Positions 34,509 through 43,916 are shown, counted from the stretch's first letter. The stretch is 64,000 nucleotides of DNA from Bradyrhizobium sp. Ash2021 (GCF_031202265.1 NZ_CP100604.1:5066501-5130500), one strand, 5' to 3'. Notes: a model not told the origin generated them from the letters alone. Numbers and translations are program-made.

Positions 34509-35300
34509 TTACGTAATCCTGATCGACATATCCGGCAGGCCTTCGAGCTTGCACAACAGCACATCGCCCTTCACCACCGGGCCAACATTTTCCGGCGTGC
34601 CGGAATAGATGATGTCGCCGGCCTTCAGCTCAAACGCTTCGGACAGTTTGGCGATCTGCTCGGCCACGCTCCAGATCATGTTCTGCAGGTCCGAACTCTG
34701 CTTGACGGTACCGTTGATCGAAAGTGAGATCGCGCCCTTGGTGAAATGGCCGGTTTTGGTCGCGGGGTGGATCGGGCCGATCACGGCGGCATGGTCAAAA
34801 CTCTTGCCGATCTCCCACGGCTTCTTTTCCGCGGCCATGCCGTTTTGCAGGTCGCGCCGGGTCATATCAAGACCAAGCGCGTAGCCATAGACATGCTCAA
34901 GCGCCTTCTCGGCTGGAATATTGGCGCCGCCCGATTTCAGCGCGGCCACCAGCTCGACCTCATGGTGATAGTTCTTGGTCAGCGATGGATAGGGATGATC
35001 GGCGACGGTGCCGACCGCCACGTTCTGGATCGCGTCGGTCGGCTTCTGGAAGAAGAACGGCGGCTCGCGGGTCGGATCGGAGCCGCGCTCTATCGCGTGC
35101 GCGGCATAATTGCGCCCGATGCAATAGATGCGGCGGACCTGAAACACATCGGTCTCGCCGACGATCGGGATGGTGGTCGCCGGAACCGGAAACATCGCCT
35201 TCGGGCCGGCTTGTGCTCCGGCAGGCCGGCTTTGTGCCGTGGCGCCTGCCAGCGCCAGCGCGCCCGACGCGAGGATGGTTCTGCGGTCAATCCTGTTCAT
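34509..35300 (-). CDS. Fumarylacetoacetate hydrolase family protein with Tat signal
   Basis: The 263-residue protein has the FAH fold motifs IGRNYAAHA, PPFFFQKPTDAI, YHHEVELVAAL (metal-binding Glu residues), GYALGLDMTRRDLQ and IIYSGTPENVGPV. FAH-family enzymes hydrolyse or isomerise C-C bonds in aromatic catabolism and are normally cytosolic. Here the N-terminus is MNRIDRRTILASGALALAGAT with a cleavage-like AGAQA, so export by Tat is predicted. The paired Arg and hydrophobic core are clear. Substrate unknown. Confidence 0.85.
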   Translation of the reverse strand: MNRIDRRTILASGALALAGATAQSRPAGAQAGPKAMFPVPATTIPIVGETDVFQVRRIYCIGRNYAAHAIERGSDPTREPPFFFQKPTDAIQNVAVGTVADHPYPSLTKNYHHEVELVAALKSGGANIPAEKALEHVYGYALGLDMTRRDLQNGMAAEKKPWEIGKSFDHAAVIGPIHPATKTGHFTKGAISLSINGTVKQSSDLQNMIWSVAEQIAKLSEAFELKAGDIIYSGTPENVGPVVKGDVLLCKLEGLPDMSIRIT

Positions 35301-35356
35301 GGGTATTCTCCCTTTTCATTGTTCTGGTTCGACACAAGAACGGCTTGCACGAAAAA

Positions 35357-35374
35357 GCCCGCGGCGTCGCGGGC
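35357..35374 (-). terminator. Terminator after the DUF3597 gene
   Basis: A perfect 7-bp stem GCCCGCG / CGCGGGC with a 4-base loop is followed on the minus strand by TTTTT, 25 bases after the stop of the DUF3597 gene. Confidence 0.8.
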
Positions 35375-35399
35375 CTTTAACGTGTTCAAGGTAATGATC

Positions 35400-35801
35400 T
35401 CAATGCTTGATTTCCGGCGGCAGCTTGCCGCCGTTTGCGGCGAGCTTCGTCATCACCTGCTTGTGCAGCCAGATGTTCATGCTCGCGGAATCGTTGCTGT
35501 CGCCGGTGTAGCCGAGCTCCTTGGCCAGCTCCTTGCGCGCGGCAAAGCTCGAATCGATGTCAAGCGCCTTCATCAGGTCGACGATCGAGGTGCGCCATTC
35601 CAGCTTCTCGCCCTTGGCGGCCACCGCCTTGTCCAGGATGGGAGCAACGTCGACGGTTTGCGCAGGTGCTGCCGCCGGTGCCGCGGACGGCGATCCACCG
35701 GTGGATCCGCCAGCAGGTGCTGCCGCCGCACCGCCGCCGGCGGGCGCTGCGGTAGCCGCGCTGCCGAAGATCGCGCTCATGATTTTTCCGAAAATGCTCA
35801 T
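35400..35801 (-). CDS. DUF3597 protein (LysM-like peptide-binding fold)
   Basis: The 133-residue protein begins MSIFGKIMSAIFG, has an Ala/Gly/Pro-rich linker of about 35 residues and then a conserved helical domain (VDVAPILDKAVAAKGEKLEW, RTSIVDLMKALDIDSS, RKELAKELGYTGD). This is the DUF3597 family, found in many proteobacteria without known role. The start is placed at MSIFGK; a long in-frame upstream extension has no family similarity. Confidence 0.85.
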   Translation of the reverse strand: MSIFGKIMSAIFGSAATAAPAGGGAAAAPAGGSTGGSPSAAPAAAPAQTVDVAPILDKAVAAKGEKLEWRTSIVDLMKALDIDSSFAARKELAKELGYTGDSNDSASMNIWLHKQVMTKLAANGGKLPPEIKH

Positions 35802-36099
35802 CGTTCGCTCCCAGTGGACTTGAAGATGGAGTGATTCTCCTGCGGCACTTTTTGACCGGCAGCCTGACCGGGATCGCGTTTCGAGTTTACCCAGCCGGGC
35901 GAAACTTGCCAATGCGACATTCACCGAAGCGTGAGTGCTTCTGTCCCGGTTTGGGAGTACGCTCGTCACTCAGTTCGCGACATGGCCCGTTCCACTTTCC
36001 TGTCTTCGCGTCTGGCCTGATCGTGATCAATTCGAGAAACGGCACGTTTGTGCGCCTCTCGCGCGCGCAAAATGTGGCCGCCGAAGGGAGACGACGACC

Positions 36100-37014
36100 A
36101 TGGCCACTCAAATTCAAGGCAATGTCACATCACTGACGCAGACCGGACAAGATGCCGCGGCTGCGCCAGTCATCCGAACTATCGGCTTCTCCGATCTGCA
36201 CCGCGCCTTGCAGCTCGGCTGGGAGGATTTCAAGGCGGTGCCAAGCCACGCCGTCATCCTGTGCGTGATCTACCCCGTGCTCGGATTGGTGATCGCGCGC
36301 ACGGTGCTGGGTTATGCCGTGCTGCCGCTGCTGTTTCCGCTGGCCGCCGGATTCGCCCTGCTCGGCCCGTTCGCCGCACTCGGCCTTTACGAGTTGAGCC
36401 GCCGTCGCGAGAACGGAGAAGAAGCGTCCGCGTGGAACGCGATCGACGTGCTCCGGTCACCCTCATTCGGCGCGATGCTCGGGCTCGGCGTGCTCTTGTT
36501 TGCCCTGTTCGTGACCTGGATCGCCACCGCCCAAGCCATTTACATCGCCGCATTCGGTTACGAGACCGCGGCGGGAATTCCGGATTTTGCAGAGCGCGTG
36601 CTCACCACGCCGCAGGGCTGGTGGCTGATCGTGGCGGGCTGCGGCGTCGGCTTTCTGTTCGCGCTGGTCGCGCTTTGTATCAGCGTCGTTTCGTTCCCGC
36701 TGATGCTCGATCGGCATGCCGGCGCGGGCGATGCCATGGTGACGTCGCTGCGTGCGGTCGCCAAAAATCCATGGCCGATGGCCGTCTGGGGGCTGATCGT
36801 CGCGGTGCTGCTGGTTGCGGGATCGCTGCCGTTCTTCATTGGCCTCGCGATCGTGATTCCGCTGCTTGGCCACGCCACCTGGCATCTCTACCGGGAACTG
36901 ATTGAGCCCGAGCTCAATCCGCAGCCGCTGCCGCCCCGCCCGCCGCGCGAACGTAAGGCAGCCGCAGATTTCCCGGCTAACCTGTTTCCGTGGCGGCGCA
37001 AGGGTGGCGCATAA
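36100..37014 (+). CDS. DUF2189 integral membrane protein
   Basis: The 304-residue protein has a hydrophilic N-terminus with RTIGFSDLHRALQLGWEDF, then six hydrophobic segments (for example AVILCVIYPVLGLVIA, PLLFPLAAGFALLGPF, LGLGVLLFALFVTWIA) and the DUF2189 conserved GPFAALGLYELSRRRE. The C-terminus carries LYRELIEPE and a proline-rich tail. The start has AGGGAG nine bases upstream. DUF2189 proteins have no known function. Confidence 0.85.
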   Translation: MATQIQGNVTSLTQTGQDAAAAPVIRTIGFSDLHRALQLGWEDFKAVPSHAVILCVIYPVLGLVIARTVLGYAVLPLLFPLAAGFALLGPFAALGLYELSRRRENGEEASAWNAIDVLRSPSFGAMLGLGVLLFALFVTWIATAQAIYIAAFGYETAAGIPDFAERVLTTPQGWWLIVAGCGVGFLFALVALCISVVSFPLMLDRHAGAGDAMVTSLRAVAKNPWPMAVWGLIVAVLLVAGSLPFFIGLAIVIPLLGHATWHLYRELIEPELNPQPLPPRPPRERKAAADFPANLFPWRRKGGA

Positions 37015-37243
37015 GCCTTAGGCGCGCTCTCAGTCAGACTGCCGGTTGATTGTCGACCGGCCGTTTGGCATGCGCCGATCCTGATCCCATCAGGCTGCCT
37101 ACGAATTGGGCGTCGAGGCCGGCAGCGCATTGGCGGCGTTGACGTGGAACCAGAAGCCTTGTTTTGGCCGCGGTTGCCGCGAACATTTGGTCTGGTTCCG
37201 ATACTAACGTCGATAGCGAATCGACTTCGGAGTGAACGACCAA

Positions 37244-38059
37244 ATGACCTCTCGCTTTTCCCTCGGCGCTTTTGCGCTGGGTGCGTTGCTCGCGGCCTCG
37301 GCAGCGCCGGCGCTTGCGGCGCCCTGCGGCACCGGCACATTTGAAACCTGGCTCGAGGACTTCAAGAAGGAAGCCGCATCCAAGGGAATATCGCAGCCCG
37401 CGATTCAAGCCGGACTGACCGGCGTCACCCTCGACAAGGCCATCCTTGCGCGCGACCATTCACAGGCTGTGTTCAATCAGACCTTCGAACAGTTTTCCGG
37501 CCGCATGGTCCCGCCTCGGCTTGTCCGCGGGTCCAACATGCTCAAGCAGTATGGCTCGGTGCTTGCGCGCATCGAACAGAGCTATGGCGTGCCCGCCGAA
37601 GTGCTGGTGGCGATCTGGGGCCTGGAAACCGATTTCGGCGTCAACACCGGGAAATTCGCGACCATGCGTTCGCTGGCGACGCTGGCTTATGACTGCCGGC
37701 GCTCCGACATGTTCAAGGCCGAATTGATGGACGCCTTGCGTATTGTCGAACGCGGCGATCTCGCGCCGCAGGAAATGCGCGGCGCATGGGCCGGTGAAAT
37801 CGGCCAGACCCAGTTCATGCCCTCGTCCTACATCAAATATGCGGTCGATTTCGACGGCAATGGCCGCCGCGATTTGCTGCGCAGTGCGCCCGATGTGCTG
37901 GCATCGACCGCGAATTTTCTCGCCAGCTACGGCTGGCAGCGCGGCAAGAACTGGGAGCCCGGAAGTGCCAATTTTGCGGTGATCCAGCAATGGAACAAGA
38001 GCGAGGTCTATGCCAGGACCATCGGCTATTTCGCGACCCAGCTCGCGCACGCGCCCTAG
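37244..38059 (+). CDS. Lytic murein transglycosylase (MltB-like, SLT_2)
   Basis: The 271-residue precursor has a signal peptide (LGAFALGALLAASAAPALAA) and an MltB-type domain: the catalytic Glu is in VAIWGLETDFGVNTG, then AWAGEIGQTQFMPSSY and FDGNGRRDL. It cleaves glycan strands with 1,6-anhydro ring formation in the periplasm. No peptidoglycan-binding domain follows, so it is shorter than many homologues (~400 residues). ATG at 37244 is chosen; GTG at 37232 is an alternative. Confidence 0.9.
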   Translation: MTSRFSLGAFALGALLAASAAPALAAPCGTGTFETWLEDFKKEAASKGISQPAIQAGLTGVTLDKAILARDHSQAVFNQTFEQFSGRMVPPRLVRGSNMLKQYGSVLARIEQSYGVPAEVLVAIWGLETDFGVNTGKFATMRSLATLAYDCRRSDMFKAELMDALRIVERGDLAPQEMRGAWAGEIGQTQFMPSSYIKYAVDFDGNGRRDLLRSAPDVLASTANFLASYGWQRGKNWEPGSANFAVIQQWNKSEVYARTIGYFATQLAHAP

Positions 38060-38118
38060 ACAATCAGACCAATGAGAGGGCCGATCGCAAAGCAACCGGC
38101 CCCTTCGCGTGCGACGGA

Positions 38119-38382
38119 TTACTTCGCCATGCCGGCGTGCATCGCCTTGCTCAGGTGCATGCCGCATGCACCCATCTTGCCGCTGAGCATCGCGTCCTGA
38201 GCCATCGCGATTTCCTTCTGGGCCATGATCTTGCCTTCACCATCAGCCATGGTGTCGATCTTGGATTCGGTTTTGGCGAGGTTCGGTCCGCTGCAGCCGC
38301 CACCCATCTTGGCGGCGTTGGCGGGAACGACTGCGTAAGCAGCGGCGACCATTGCGGCCGCTCCGAGTAATTTATTGAGCAT
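38119..38382 (-). CDS. Small secreted Cys-containing protein (87 aa)
   Basis: The signal peptide MLNKLLGAAAMVAAAYAVVP ... ANA is followed by GGGCSGPNLAKTESKIDTM and a Met/Ala-rich helical region ending SGKMGACGMHLSKAMHAGMAK. GGAAAG precedes the chosen ATG. Two Cys could form a disulphide. It resembles small periplasmic proteins common in Bradyrhizobium, but no function is known. Confidence 0.7.
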   Translation of the reverse strand: MLNKLLGAAAMVAAAYAVVPANAAKMGGGCSGPNLAKTESKIDTMADGEGKIMAQKEIAMAQDAMLSGKMGACGMHLSKAMHAGMAK

Positions 38383-39275
38383 GTTACTTTCCATTTTCTG
38401 TTTTTCTTGCACAGACAACGGCGTCATTGCCGGAATCTGCGAAATCATTTTTCGCTGATCCCGGCACCGTTCCGGAATGAATTTCATGCGATAGAAATGT
38501 GATCGGCGCCGCGCGCAAAGCCGCATGCGCAACGGCGCTTTTTCATTACGCGTTGGTAAGGAATCGCGGGCGTCGCGAGTCGATCGCACGCACTGATAGA
38601 TCGGCTTCCCTTGCAGAGCGCGCGCTGTTCATGCGCTTCGTAAGAGCACACAAAAAATTATCAGCACGTCACGCGCGGCGGCGCCGACCCGCGGCGATCG
38701 ATTTGCTGCGAACGCCATCGCCGCCGGCGCTCCAACCCAATCATCAGCGAGGACGATGCACCCTGGAAATATTTCTGCAGTTACGATGGTCCGGTTCCGG
38801 GTTGACTCGATGGGATGAAAAAATCCTGGAGGAATACTCGCGGCACCTAAGGTGCAGTCGGCCGGAAAGAAATGATTATATATTCACTCTTATGGCAAAA
38901 ACTGCATGCGAATCACGCATGCAGTTTTCATCAAATCCCCCGACCGGCGAGACGCCGCACCGGCATCCGGCTGGCGCGAACTTGATTTTCGGCTATCGAA
39001 TAATCACTTATTCGTTCGGTAATCGCTGCACTCGCGATTGCAACGATACCGCGATTATACGGGCCTTTTCCGTCTTATTGGGGTTGAGATCGGGCCCTCG
39101 GCCGATCAATCGGGCACCTATGCCGAAAGGTTAATCGATCCTTGCCGACGCTATGCGTTTTGGACTTAGCTGCACCGCAACATTGGAACTTCTGCAATGC
39201 GGTATGCCGCCCTATATTCATTTCAACGATGAGGCTTTCCTCCAAAGGCTGAATCGAAACTACAAGGAGACTACC
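38383..39275. other. Long intergenic region without supported gene
   Basis: About 890 bases separate the secreted protein gene from the DUF1127 gene. Open frames here (for example 38499-39134 on the plus strand) have no ribosome site, unusual composition and no family features. Composition becomes AT-richer at 38870-39075. The only clear structure is a perfect hairpin at 38897-38928. A regulatory RNA is possible but not shown. Confidence 0.6.
38897..38928. other. Perfect 13-bp hairpin in the intergenic region
   Basis: AAAACTGCATGCG and CGCATGCAGTTTT form a perfect 13-bp stem with the 5-base loop AATCA. It has A- and T-tracts at its foot on both strands, as in a bidirectional rho-independent terminator, but no adjacent gene end explains it. 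It could close an unannotated small RNA. Confidence 0.6.
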
Positions 39276-39428
39276 ATGTTGCTCTCGCTCATCCGCATGA
39301 TCCAGGCGTTCCGGGACTATCAGCGCAATGTCAGCGAATTGTCCCAGCTTAGCGATCGCGAACTGGCCGATATCGGCCTTGATCGCTCGGACATTCCGCG
39401 CGTTGCAGCCGGGAACTATAACGGCTGA
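39276..39428 (+). CDS. DUF1127 small protein (YjiS-like)
   Basis: The 50-residue protein ends in the DUF1127 motif RNVSELSQLSDRELADIGLDRSDI. The start MLLSLIRMIQAF has AAGGAGA upstream. Related short DUF1127 proteins in alphaproteobacteria modulate small-RNA, phosphate or stress responses and are Arg-rich. A hairpin terminator follows. Confidence 0.9.
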   Translation: MLLSLIRMIQAFRDYQRNVSELSQLSDRELADIGLDRSDIPRVAAGNYNG

Positions 39429-39455
39429 TCGCTCGTCAGCTGCCTGTTGACGGAT

Positions 39456-39479
39456 AACGCCCGCCTCGCTGCGGGCGTT
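39456..39479 (+). terminator. Terminator after the DUF1127 gene
   Basis: AACGCCCGC / GCGGGCGTT form a perfect 9-bp stem with a 6-base loop, 27 bases after the DUF1127 stop, followed by the short T-poor run TGTCGT. Confidence 0.65.
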
Positions 39480-39629
39480 GTCGTATCCAGGGCATGGCGT
39501 TTGCGAGCGAAAGCCTGCCCCGGCTTGATCCGGGTGAGCACGGGTTCGCGTAAAGAAAACGCGCAGGAATAAGCTTCGCTGCGGTTGGCGCAGGTGCACT
39601 TGGCGAGAAAACGCGCTAACCCTCGGCCC

Positions 39630-41063
39630 ATGACTGCTCAGAAATCCCCAACCGAAACCGTGCACGTGATCGGCGCCGGCCTCGCCGGCTCGGAAGCCGC
39701 CTGGCAGATCGCCAATGCCGGCATTGCCGTGGTCCTGCATGAGATGCGTCCGCACCGGATGACCGAGGCGCATCGCACCGAGGGTCTTGCCGAACTCGTC
39801 TGCTCCAATTCGTTCCGCTCCGATGATGCCGCCAACAATGCGGTTGGCCTGCTGCACGCCGAAATGCGCCGGCTGGGCTCGCTGATCATGCGCGCCGCCG
39901 ACGCCAACCAGGTGCCGGCCGGCGGGGCGCTGGCGGTCGACCGCGACGGCTTTTCCGCCGCCGTCACCAAGGCGCTCGGGGATCATCCCCTGATCGAGAT
40001 CGACCGCGCCGAAATCGCCGGCCTGCCGCCCGGCGAATGGGACAATGTCATCGTAGCCACCGGCCCACTCACCTCAGCGCCGCTGGCGGACGCGGTCCGC
40101 CAGCTCACCGACGAGAACGCGCTGGCGTTCTTCGATGCGATCGCGCCGATCGTGCACAAGGAATCCATCGACATGTCGGTGGCGTGGTTTCAGTCGCGCT
40201 ACGACAAGGTTGGGCCCGGCGGTTCCGGCGCCGATTACATCAACTGTCCGATGACGAAAGAGCAGTACGACGCTTTCGTCGACGCGCTGCTGGCCGGCGA
40301 GAAAGTCGACTTCAAGGACTGGGAGACCAGTACGCCCTATTTCGACGGCTGCCTGCCGGTCGAGGTGATGGCCGAACGCGGACACGAGACGCTGCGGCAC
40401 GGGCCGATGAAGCCGGTCGGGCTGACTAATCCGAGAGATCCGACCATAAAACCCTACGCCATCGTGCAGCTGCGCCAGGATAACAAGCTCGGCACGCTCT
40501 ACAATATCGTCGGCTTCCAGACCAAGCTGAAGCACGGCGCGCAGCAGCGCGTATTCCGTACCATTCCAGGCCTCGAGCACGCCGAATTCGCCCGGCTCGG
40601 CGGCCTGCATCGCAACACTTTTCTGAATTCGCCGAAGCTTTTGGATCAGCAATTGCGCCTTCGCGCCCAGCCGCGGCTGCGCTTTGCCGGACAGATGACC
40701 GGCTGCGAAGGCTATGTGGAATCCGCCAGCATCGGATTGATCGCCGGCCTCTACGCCGGAGCCAACGCCCGCGCACAGGAGCTGGCGCCGCCGCCATCGA
40801 CCACGGCACTGGGCTCGCTGCTCGGCCACATCACCGGTGGTCACATCGAGACCGTCGACGCCGGGCCGCGCTCGTTCCAGCCGATGAACATCAATTTCGG
40901 CCTGTTTCCGCCGCTCGCCACGCCTCCGACCAAAAAGCCCGACGGCACGCGGCTGCGGGGCAACGAGAAGACGGTCGCCAAGAAGCAGGCGATGAGCGCC
41001 CGCGCGCTTGCCGATCTCGATCGCTGGATCGCCGATCACTTACGCGTAGCGGCGGCGGCGTAA
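39630..41063 (+). CDS. trmFO: tRNA (uracil-5-)-methyltransferase TrmFO (folate/FAD dependent)
   Basis: TrmFO makes m5U54 in the T-loop of tRNAs using methylene-tetrahydrofolate and FAD. The 477-residue protein has the FAD-binding [20 protein letters not shown], then [34 protein letters not shown] and the conserved [19 protein letters not shown] near the C-terminus. The start MTAQKSP is preferred over a frame extending 45 bases upstream. It ends 4 bases before the kinase-like gene. Confidence 0.94.
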   Translation: MTAQKSPTETVHVIGAGLAGSEAAWQIANAGIAVVLHEMRPHRMTEAHRTEGLAELVCSNSFRSDDAANNAVGLLHAEMRRLGSLIMRAADANQVPAGGALAVDRDGFSAAVTKALGDHPLIEIDRAEIAGLPPGEWDNVIVATGPLTSAPLADAVRQLTDENALAFFDAIAPIVHKESIDMSVAWFQSRYDKVGPGGSGADYINCPMTKEQYDAFVDALLAGEKVDFKDWETSTPYFDGCLPVEVMAERGHETLRHGPMKPVGLTNPRDPTIKPYAIVQLRQDNKLGTLYNIVGFQTKLKHGAQQRVFRTIPGLEHAEFARLGGLHRNTFLNSPKLLDQQLRLRAQPRLRFAGQMTGCEGYVESASIGLIAGLYAGANARAQELAPPPSTTALGSLLGHITGGHIETVDAGPRSFQPMNINFGLFPPLATPPTKKPDGTRLRGNEKTVAKKQAMSARALADLDRWIADHLRVAAAA

Positions 41064-41067
41064 CATC

Positions 41068-42204
41068 ATGAGCTTACCCCGGGATGACGCCGCGGTATTG
41101 TCGGCGCGATGGACCGAAGGCGTATTGCTGAAGCGCGACGTGTTTTCGACCGTCGAGCGCGGCCGTTTTCGCGATGGTGACGGCGAAGTCGATGCGGTGC
41201 TGCGCCGGCTCGATCAGGTGCCGCCATGGTCCTTTGCGCTGGCGCTTCACCTGTTTGCGCGCGAACGCCGCGCGCTGGCGCTGGCGCGCGACCTCGATGT
41301 CGGTCCACGGCTGCTATGGGCGGGAAAGCGCGCGCTGGTGCGCGGCTTCATCGACGGCGTCGCACTTCATTTGGCCAAACCGCACGGCGACGTCGCCTAT
41401 TTCCGCTCCGCCAAGGCGGCGCTGCGCCGGCTGCACCGCGCCGGCATCTGCCATAACGATCTGGCCAAGGAACAGAACTGGCTGCGCGGCACCGACGGCC
41501 GCGCCTATGTCACCGATTTCCAACTCGCCGCCTGCTTCAAGAGCCGCAGCCGGCTGTTTCGGATCGCGGCTTACGAGGATCTGCGGCATCTCCTGAAACA
41601 CAAGCGCAGCTACGCGCCGGAAGCACTGACGCCGAGCGAGCGCAAGGTTCTTGCGAAAAAGTCGGCGGTCGCCAGCGTCTGGCTCAAGACCGGCAAGAAA
41701 ATCTACCAGGCGGTCACTCGCGGCCTGTTCAACTTCACCGACCGCGAAGGCGGCGGCCGGCGGCTGGTCAACGACGCGCCGGTCCTGATCGACCTGATCC
41801 GGAAAAACCCGGATGTACGCGATACCGCCATTGTCGCTTTCGCCGACCGGCGCGTCGGCGTCGGGTTGTATGCGTTCGTGGAAGCCGACCAGACCTCGCT
41901 CGAAAAGCAGTTGCGCAGCGAATTGTCGTCGGCCAAGGGCGTCAAGCCGCCGGAACATATCCAGGTGGTGCACGCATTGCCGCGCGACAGCGCCGGCAAA
42001 CCCCGCACCGAGATCCTGCAACTGGTGGCGATGAACCAGATCGACCTGATCGAGCCGATGATGCGCAGCGATGCCGACCGGGAATTCCTGAAGGATATTC
42101 TGGAACAGCGAAAAAATCTGCGGGACCGGTTCAATTTCGAGACGGCGGACATGGATACGCCGTCTTCGCACGTTCCGGATGTCATTACCCGCGAAGACGG
42201 GTGA
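41068..42204 (+). CDS. Kinase-like domain fused to an ANL-ligase C-terminal-like domain
   Basis: The N-terminal ~200 residues look like a reduced protein-kinase or RIO-like fold: the catalytic loop GICHNDLAKEQNWL (His129, Asp131, Asn137) and a metal-binding YVTDFQLAACF (Asp150) are present, but no Gly-rich loop and no clear ATP-binding Lys are seen. From about residue 260 the sequence changes to one resembling the C-terminal subdomain of ANL enzymes (VRDTAIVAFADRRVGVGLYA, PPEHIQVVHALPRDSAGKP, then RTEILQLVAMNQIDLI), where the Lys in SAGK would match the adenylation Lys. It lies 4 bases after trmFO. The biochemical role is unknown. Confidence 0.75.
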   Translation: MSLPRDDAAVLSARWTEGVLLKRDVFSTVERGRFRDGDGEVDAVLRRLDQVPPWSFALALHLFARERRALALARDLDVGPRLLWAGKRALVRGFIDGVALHLAKPHGDVAYFRSAKAALRRLHRAGICHNDLAKEQNWLRGTDGRAYVTDFQLAACFKSRSRLFRIAAYEDLRHLLKHKRSYAPEALTPSERKVLAKKSAVASVWLKTGKKIYQAVTRGLFNFTDREGGGRRLVNDAPVLIDLIRKNPDVRDTAIVAFADRRVGVGLYAFVEADQTSLEKQLRSELSSAKGVKPPEHIQVVHALPRDSAGKPRTEILQLVAMNQIDLIEPMMRSDADREFLKDILEQRKNLRDRFNFETADMDTPSSHVPDVITREDG

Positions 42205-42367
42205 TCCATCATTGCGGAGCCGTTGGGGCTGGATCGAGAGGGCGCGGCGTACCGGACACTCGCTTTCGGAGCACGACGGCCTTCACTGAGGCTCAACGCC
42301 ACCGTTCCGTCTCGACAATGCTGCCATGACGAAGGACGCTTCGAGGCGGCGCCAACGGGAGCTTTCG

Positions 42368-42649
42368 ATGCCGCTGACGCGTGGCAAAATTGTCGGATAT
42401 GACACCGAACGCCTGGCGTTCGGATTTACGATGCAAAACGGCGACGACACCGTCCAATGTCAGATCAGCGACGCGGCGATGGACGAGCTTGCGGGCGAAA
42501 GGGGAACGCCGAGCATCGCGCGGCAGGCGCAATTCCTGGCCCTGCGGGATTCCGTCGAGCGCATCGCATCCGATCTGTTCGACGCCGGCCCGACCGTCAA
42601 AGGCTCCGTGATCAGGATATTCACCAAGCATATCCAAAAACAGACTTGA
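42368..42649 (+). CDS. DUF1488 family protein
   Basis: The 93-residue protein begins MPLTRGKIVGYDTERLAFGF and continues with VQCQISDAAMDEL and FLALRDSVERIASDLFD, as in the DUF1488 family of small alpha/beta proteins. GGGAGC lies 7 bases before the ATG; an upstream ATG at 42326 would add 14 residues. Function unknown. Confidence 0.75.
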   Translation: MPLTRGKIVGYDTERLAFGFTMQNGDDTVQCQISDAAMDELAGERGTPSIARQAQFLALRDSVERIASDLFDAGPTVKGSVIRIFTKHIQKQT

Positions 42650-42663
42650 GGCGTTCGCTGGCC

Positions 42664-43524
42664 TTACGAAAACTCCCGTGAGCGCGACGCGCGCCACAAG
42701 GTCCACAGCGTGCGGAACCGCGAGGTACCGTACGGCAGGAACGGATCGTTGTCGGCGCGCGACATCCGTTTCAGGTCGCGCCTGACCAGCGCCAGCGGCA
42801 GGAAGATCGGCCTCACCTCCGGTGGCACGCCGGCGAGCAATTCAAACGCCGTATCGAAATGGCCCCGCGCCTCGCCGATCAATTGATCGATCGCCGCGCG
42901 TACGGGCGGCGTCTGCCTGCCGGAAAACACTTGCTCCATACCGCTGCCGTGGCTTTCCAGCAATTGCAGCGGCACGAACAACTGGCGCCGCGCGGCGTCC
43001 AGCGGCAGCGCCGCGATCACCTGCACGATGCCCTGCGCCAGACCCGCATGGCGCGCCAGATGCTCGATCTCCTCCGACGGCCGGGCGGCGACGCACGCGG
43101 CCAGCGCAAACAGCGCCGACGAGGTGTCGTTGACGTACCCCTCCAGCGCCGCCATCGACGGCATCGGATCGTTGTAGAGATCGAACTGATGTTCGTCGAT
43201 CAGCCGGGACAGCGGCTCGACCGGCAGTCCGAAATCGCGGATCGCCAGCAGCAGTTCGGCTGCGACCGGATTGCCCTCGACACCGCCATGGCCGGCGCCG
43301 GCCAGCATGTCGGTCCACCATTGCAGCCGCATTTCACCCGGCAGCGGCTGGCTGACATGGTCGCGCACCCGGGAAATCTCGGCATTGAAGGCGTAGATCG
43401 CAAGCAGCGCGCGGCGTTGGGCCGCCGGGGCGAACAGCGTCGATGCGTAGCGGACGAAATCGTGGGTACGTACCAGATCGGCGCAGAAACCGGCGGAATC
43501 CGCATGCGCCTCGGTGCCGCTCAT
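42664..43524 (-). CDS. Squalene/phytoene synthase-like protein (NDUFAF6 type)
   Basis: The 286-residue all-helical protein has the trans-prenyltransferase pattern DLVRTHDFVRYASTLFAP, AIYAFNAEISRVRDHVS and LQWWTDMLAG, but lacks the strict DxxxD pairs of true squalene synthases: the first site is EISRVRD and the second is NDTSSAL. It matches the NDUFAF6-like group, whose mitochondrial member acts in complex I assembly. It overlaps the Mth938-like gene by ATGA, and both follow secF. Confidence 0.85.
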   Translation of the reverse strand: MSGTEAHADSAGFCADLVRTHDFVRYASTLFAPAAQRRALLAIYAFNAEISRVRDHVSQPLPGEMRLQWWTDMLAGAGHGGVEGNPVAAELLLAIRDFGLPVEPLSRLIDEHQFDLYNDPMPSMAALEGYVNDTSSALFALAACVAARPSEEIEHLARHAGLAQGIVQVIAALPLDAARRQLFVPLQLLESHGSGMEQVFSGRQTPPVRAAIDQLIGEARGHFDTAFELLAGVPPEVRPIFLPLALVRRDLKRMSRADNDPFLPYGTSRFRTLWTLWRASRSREFS

Positions 43525-43916
43525 GGCACCGCAATCAGCGCCGCCGCGACACGCCGGCGCTCGCCCATCATGATGTTGTAGGTGCGGATCGCGGGTCCGG
43601 TCTGCATCGGATCCAGCACCACTTTTACCGCGCGCAACGCCTCGCGAAGGCCTCGGGGCGGGATCCAGACTTCCGTTCCAGTGCCGACGATCAGGGTGTC
43701 GATGCTGTTCGCCGCCTTGAATACGCGCGCCAGCGAAACCTCGTCGATCTCCTCCGGCTTCGTCACCGGCCAGGCCCAGATTGCATCCGGCAGGCACAGC
43801 AGCGAGCCCCGATGCGACATGTCGGCGAAGACAAAGCCGCCCTTGCCGTAGGCCTCGATCGGCGCCGATCTCGGAAGATGCGGAGCGTCCGAGGGATTTG
43901 CTGTTTGCTTGGGCAT
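43521..43916 (-). CDS. Mth938-like (DUF498, NDUFAF3 type) protein
   Basis: The 131-residue protein has APIEAYGKGGFVFADMSHRG, IDTLIVGTGTEVWIPP and YNIMMGERRRVAAALIAV, the Mth938 fold. Its mitochondrial homologue NDUFAF3 is a complex I assembly factor. The start codon lies in a dispersed repeat. It is translationally coupled to the squalene-synthase-like gene and lies 67 bases after secF, an order known in alphaproteobacteria that links complex I assembly to SecDF. Confidence 0.87.
   Translation of the reverse strand: MPKQTANPSDAPHLPRSAPIEAYGKGGFVFADMSHRGSLLCLPDAIWAWPVTKPEEIDEVSLARVFKAANSIDTLIVGTGTEVWIPPRGLREALRAVKVVLDPMQTGPAIRTYNIMMGERRRVAAALIAVP

Noticed and set aside
38499..39134. 211-codon open frame in the long intergenic region
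   Set aside because: No ribosome site, odd composition across an AT-rich switch, no motif and an internal perfect hairpin.
41068..41700. Ordinary serine/threonine protein kinase
   Set aside because: No glycine-rich loop, no clear ATP-binding lysine and an unexpected C-terminal domain.
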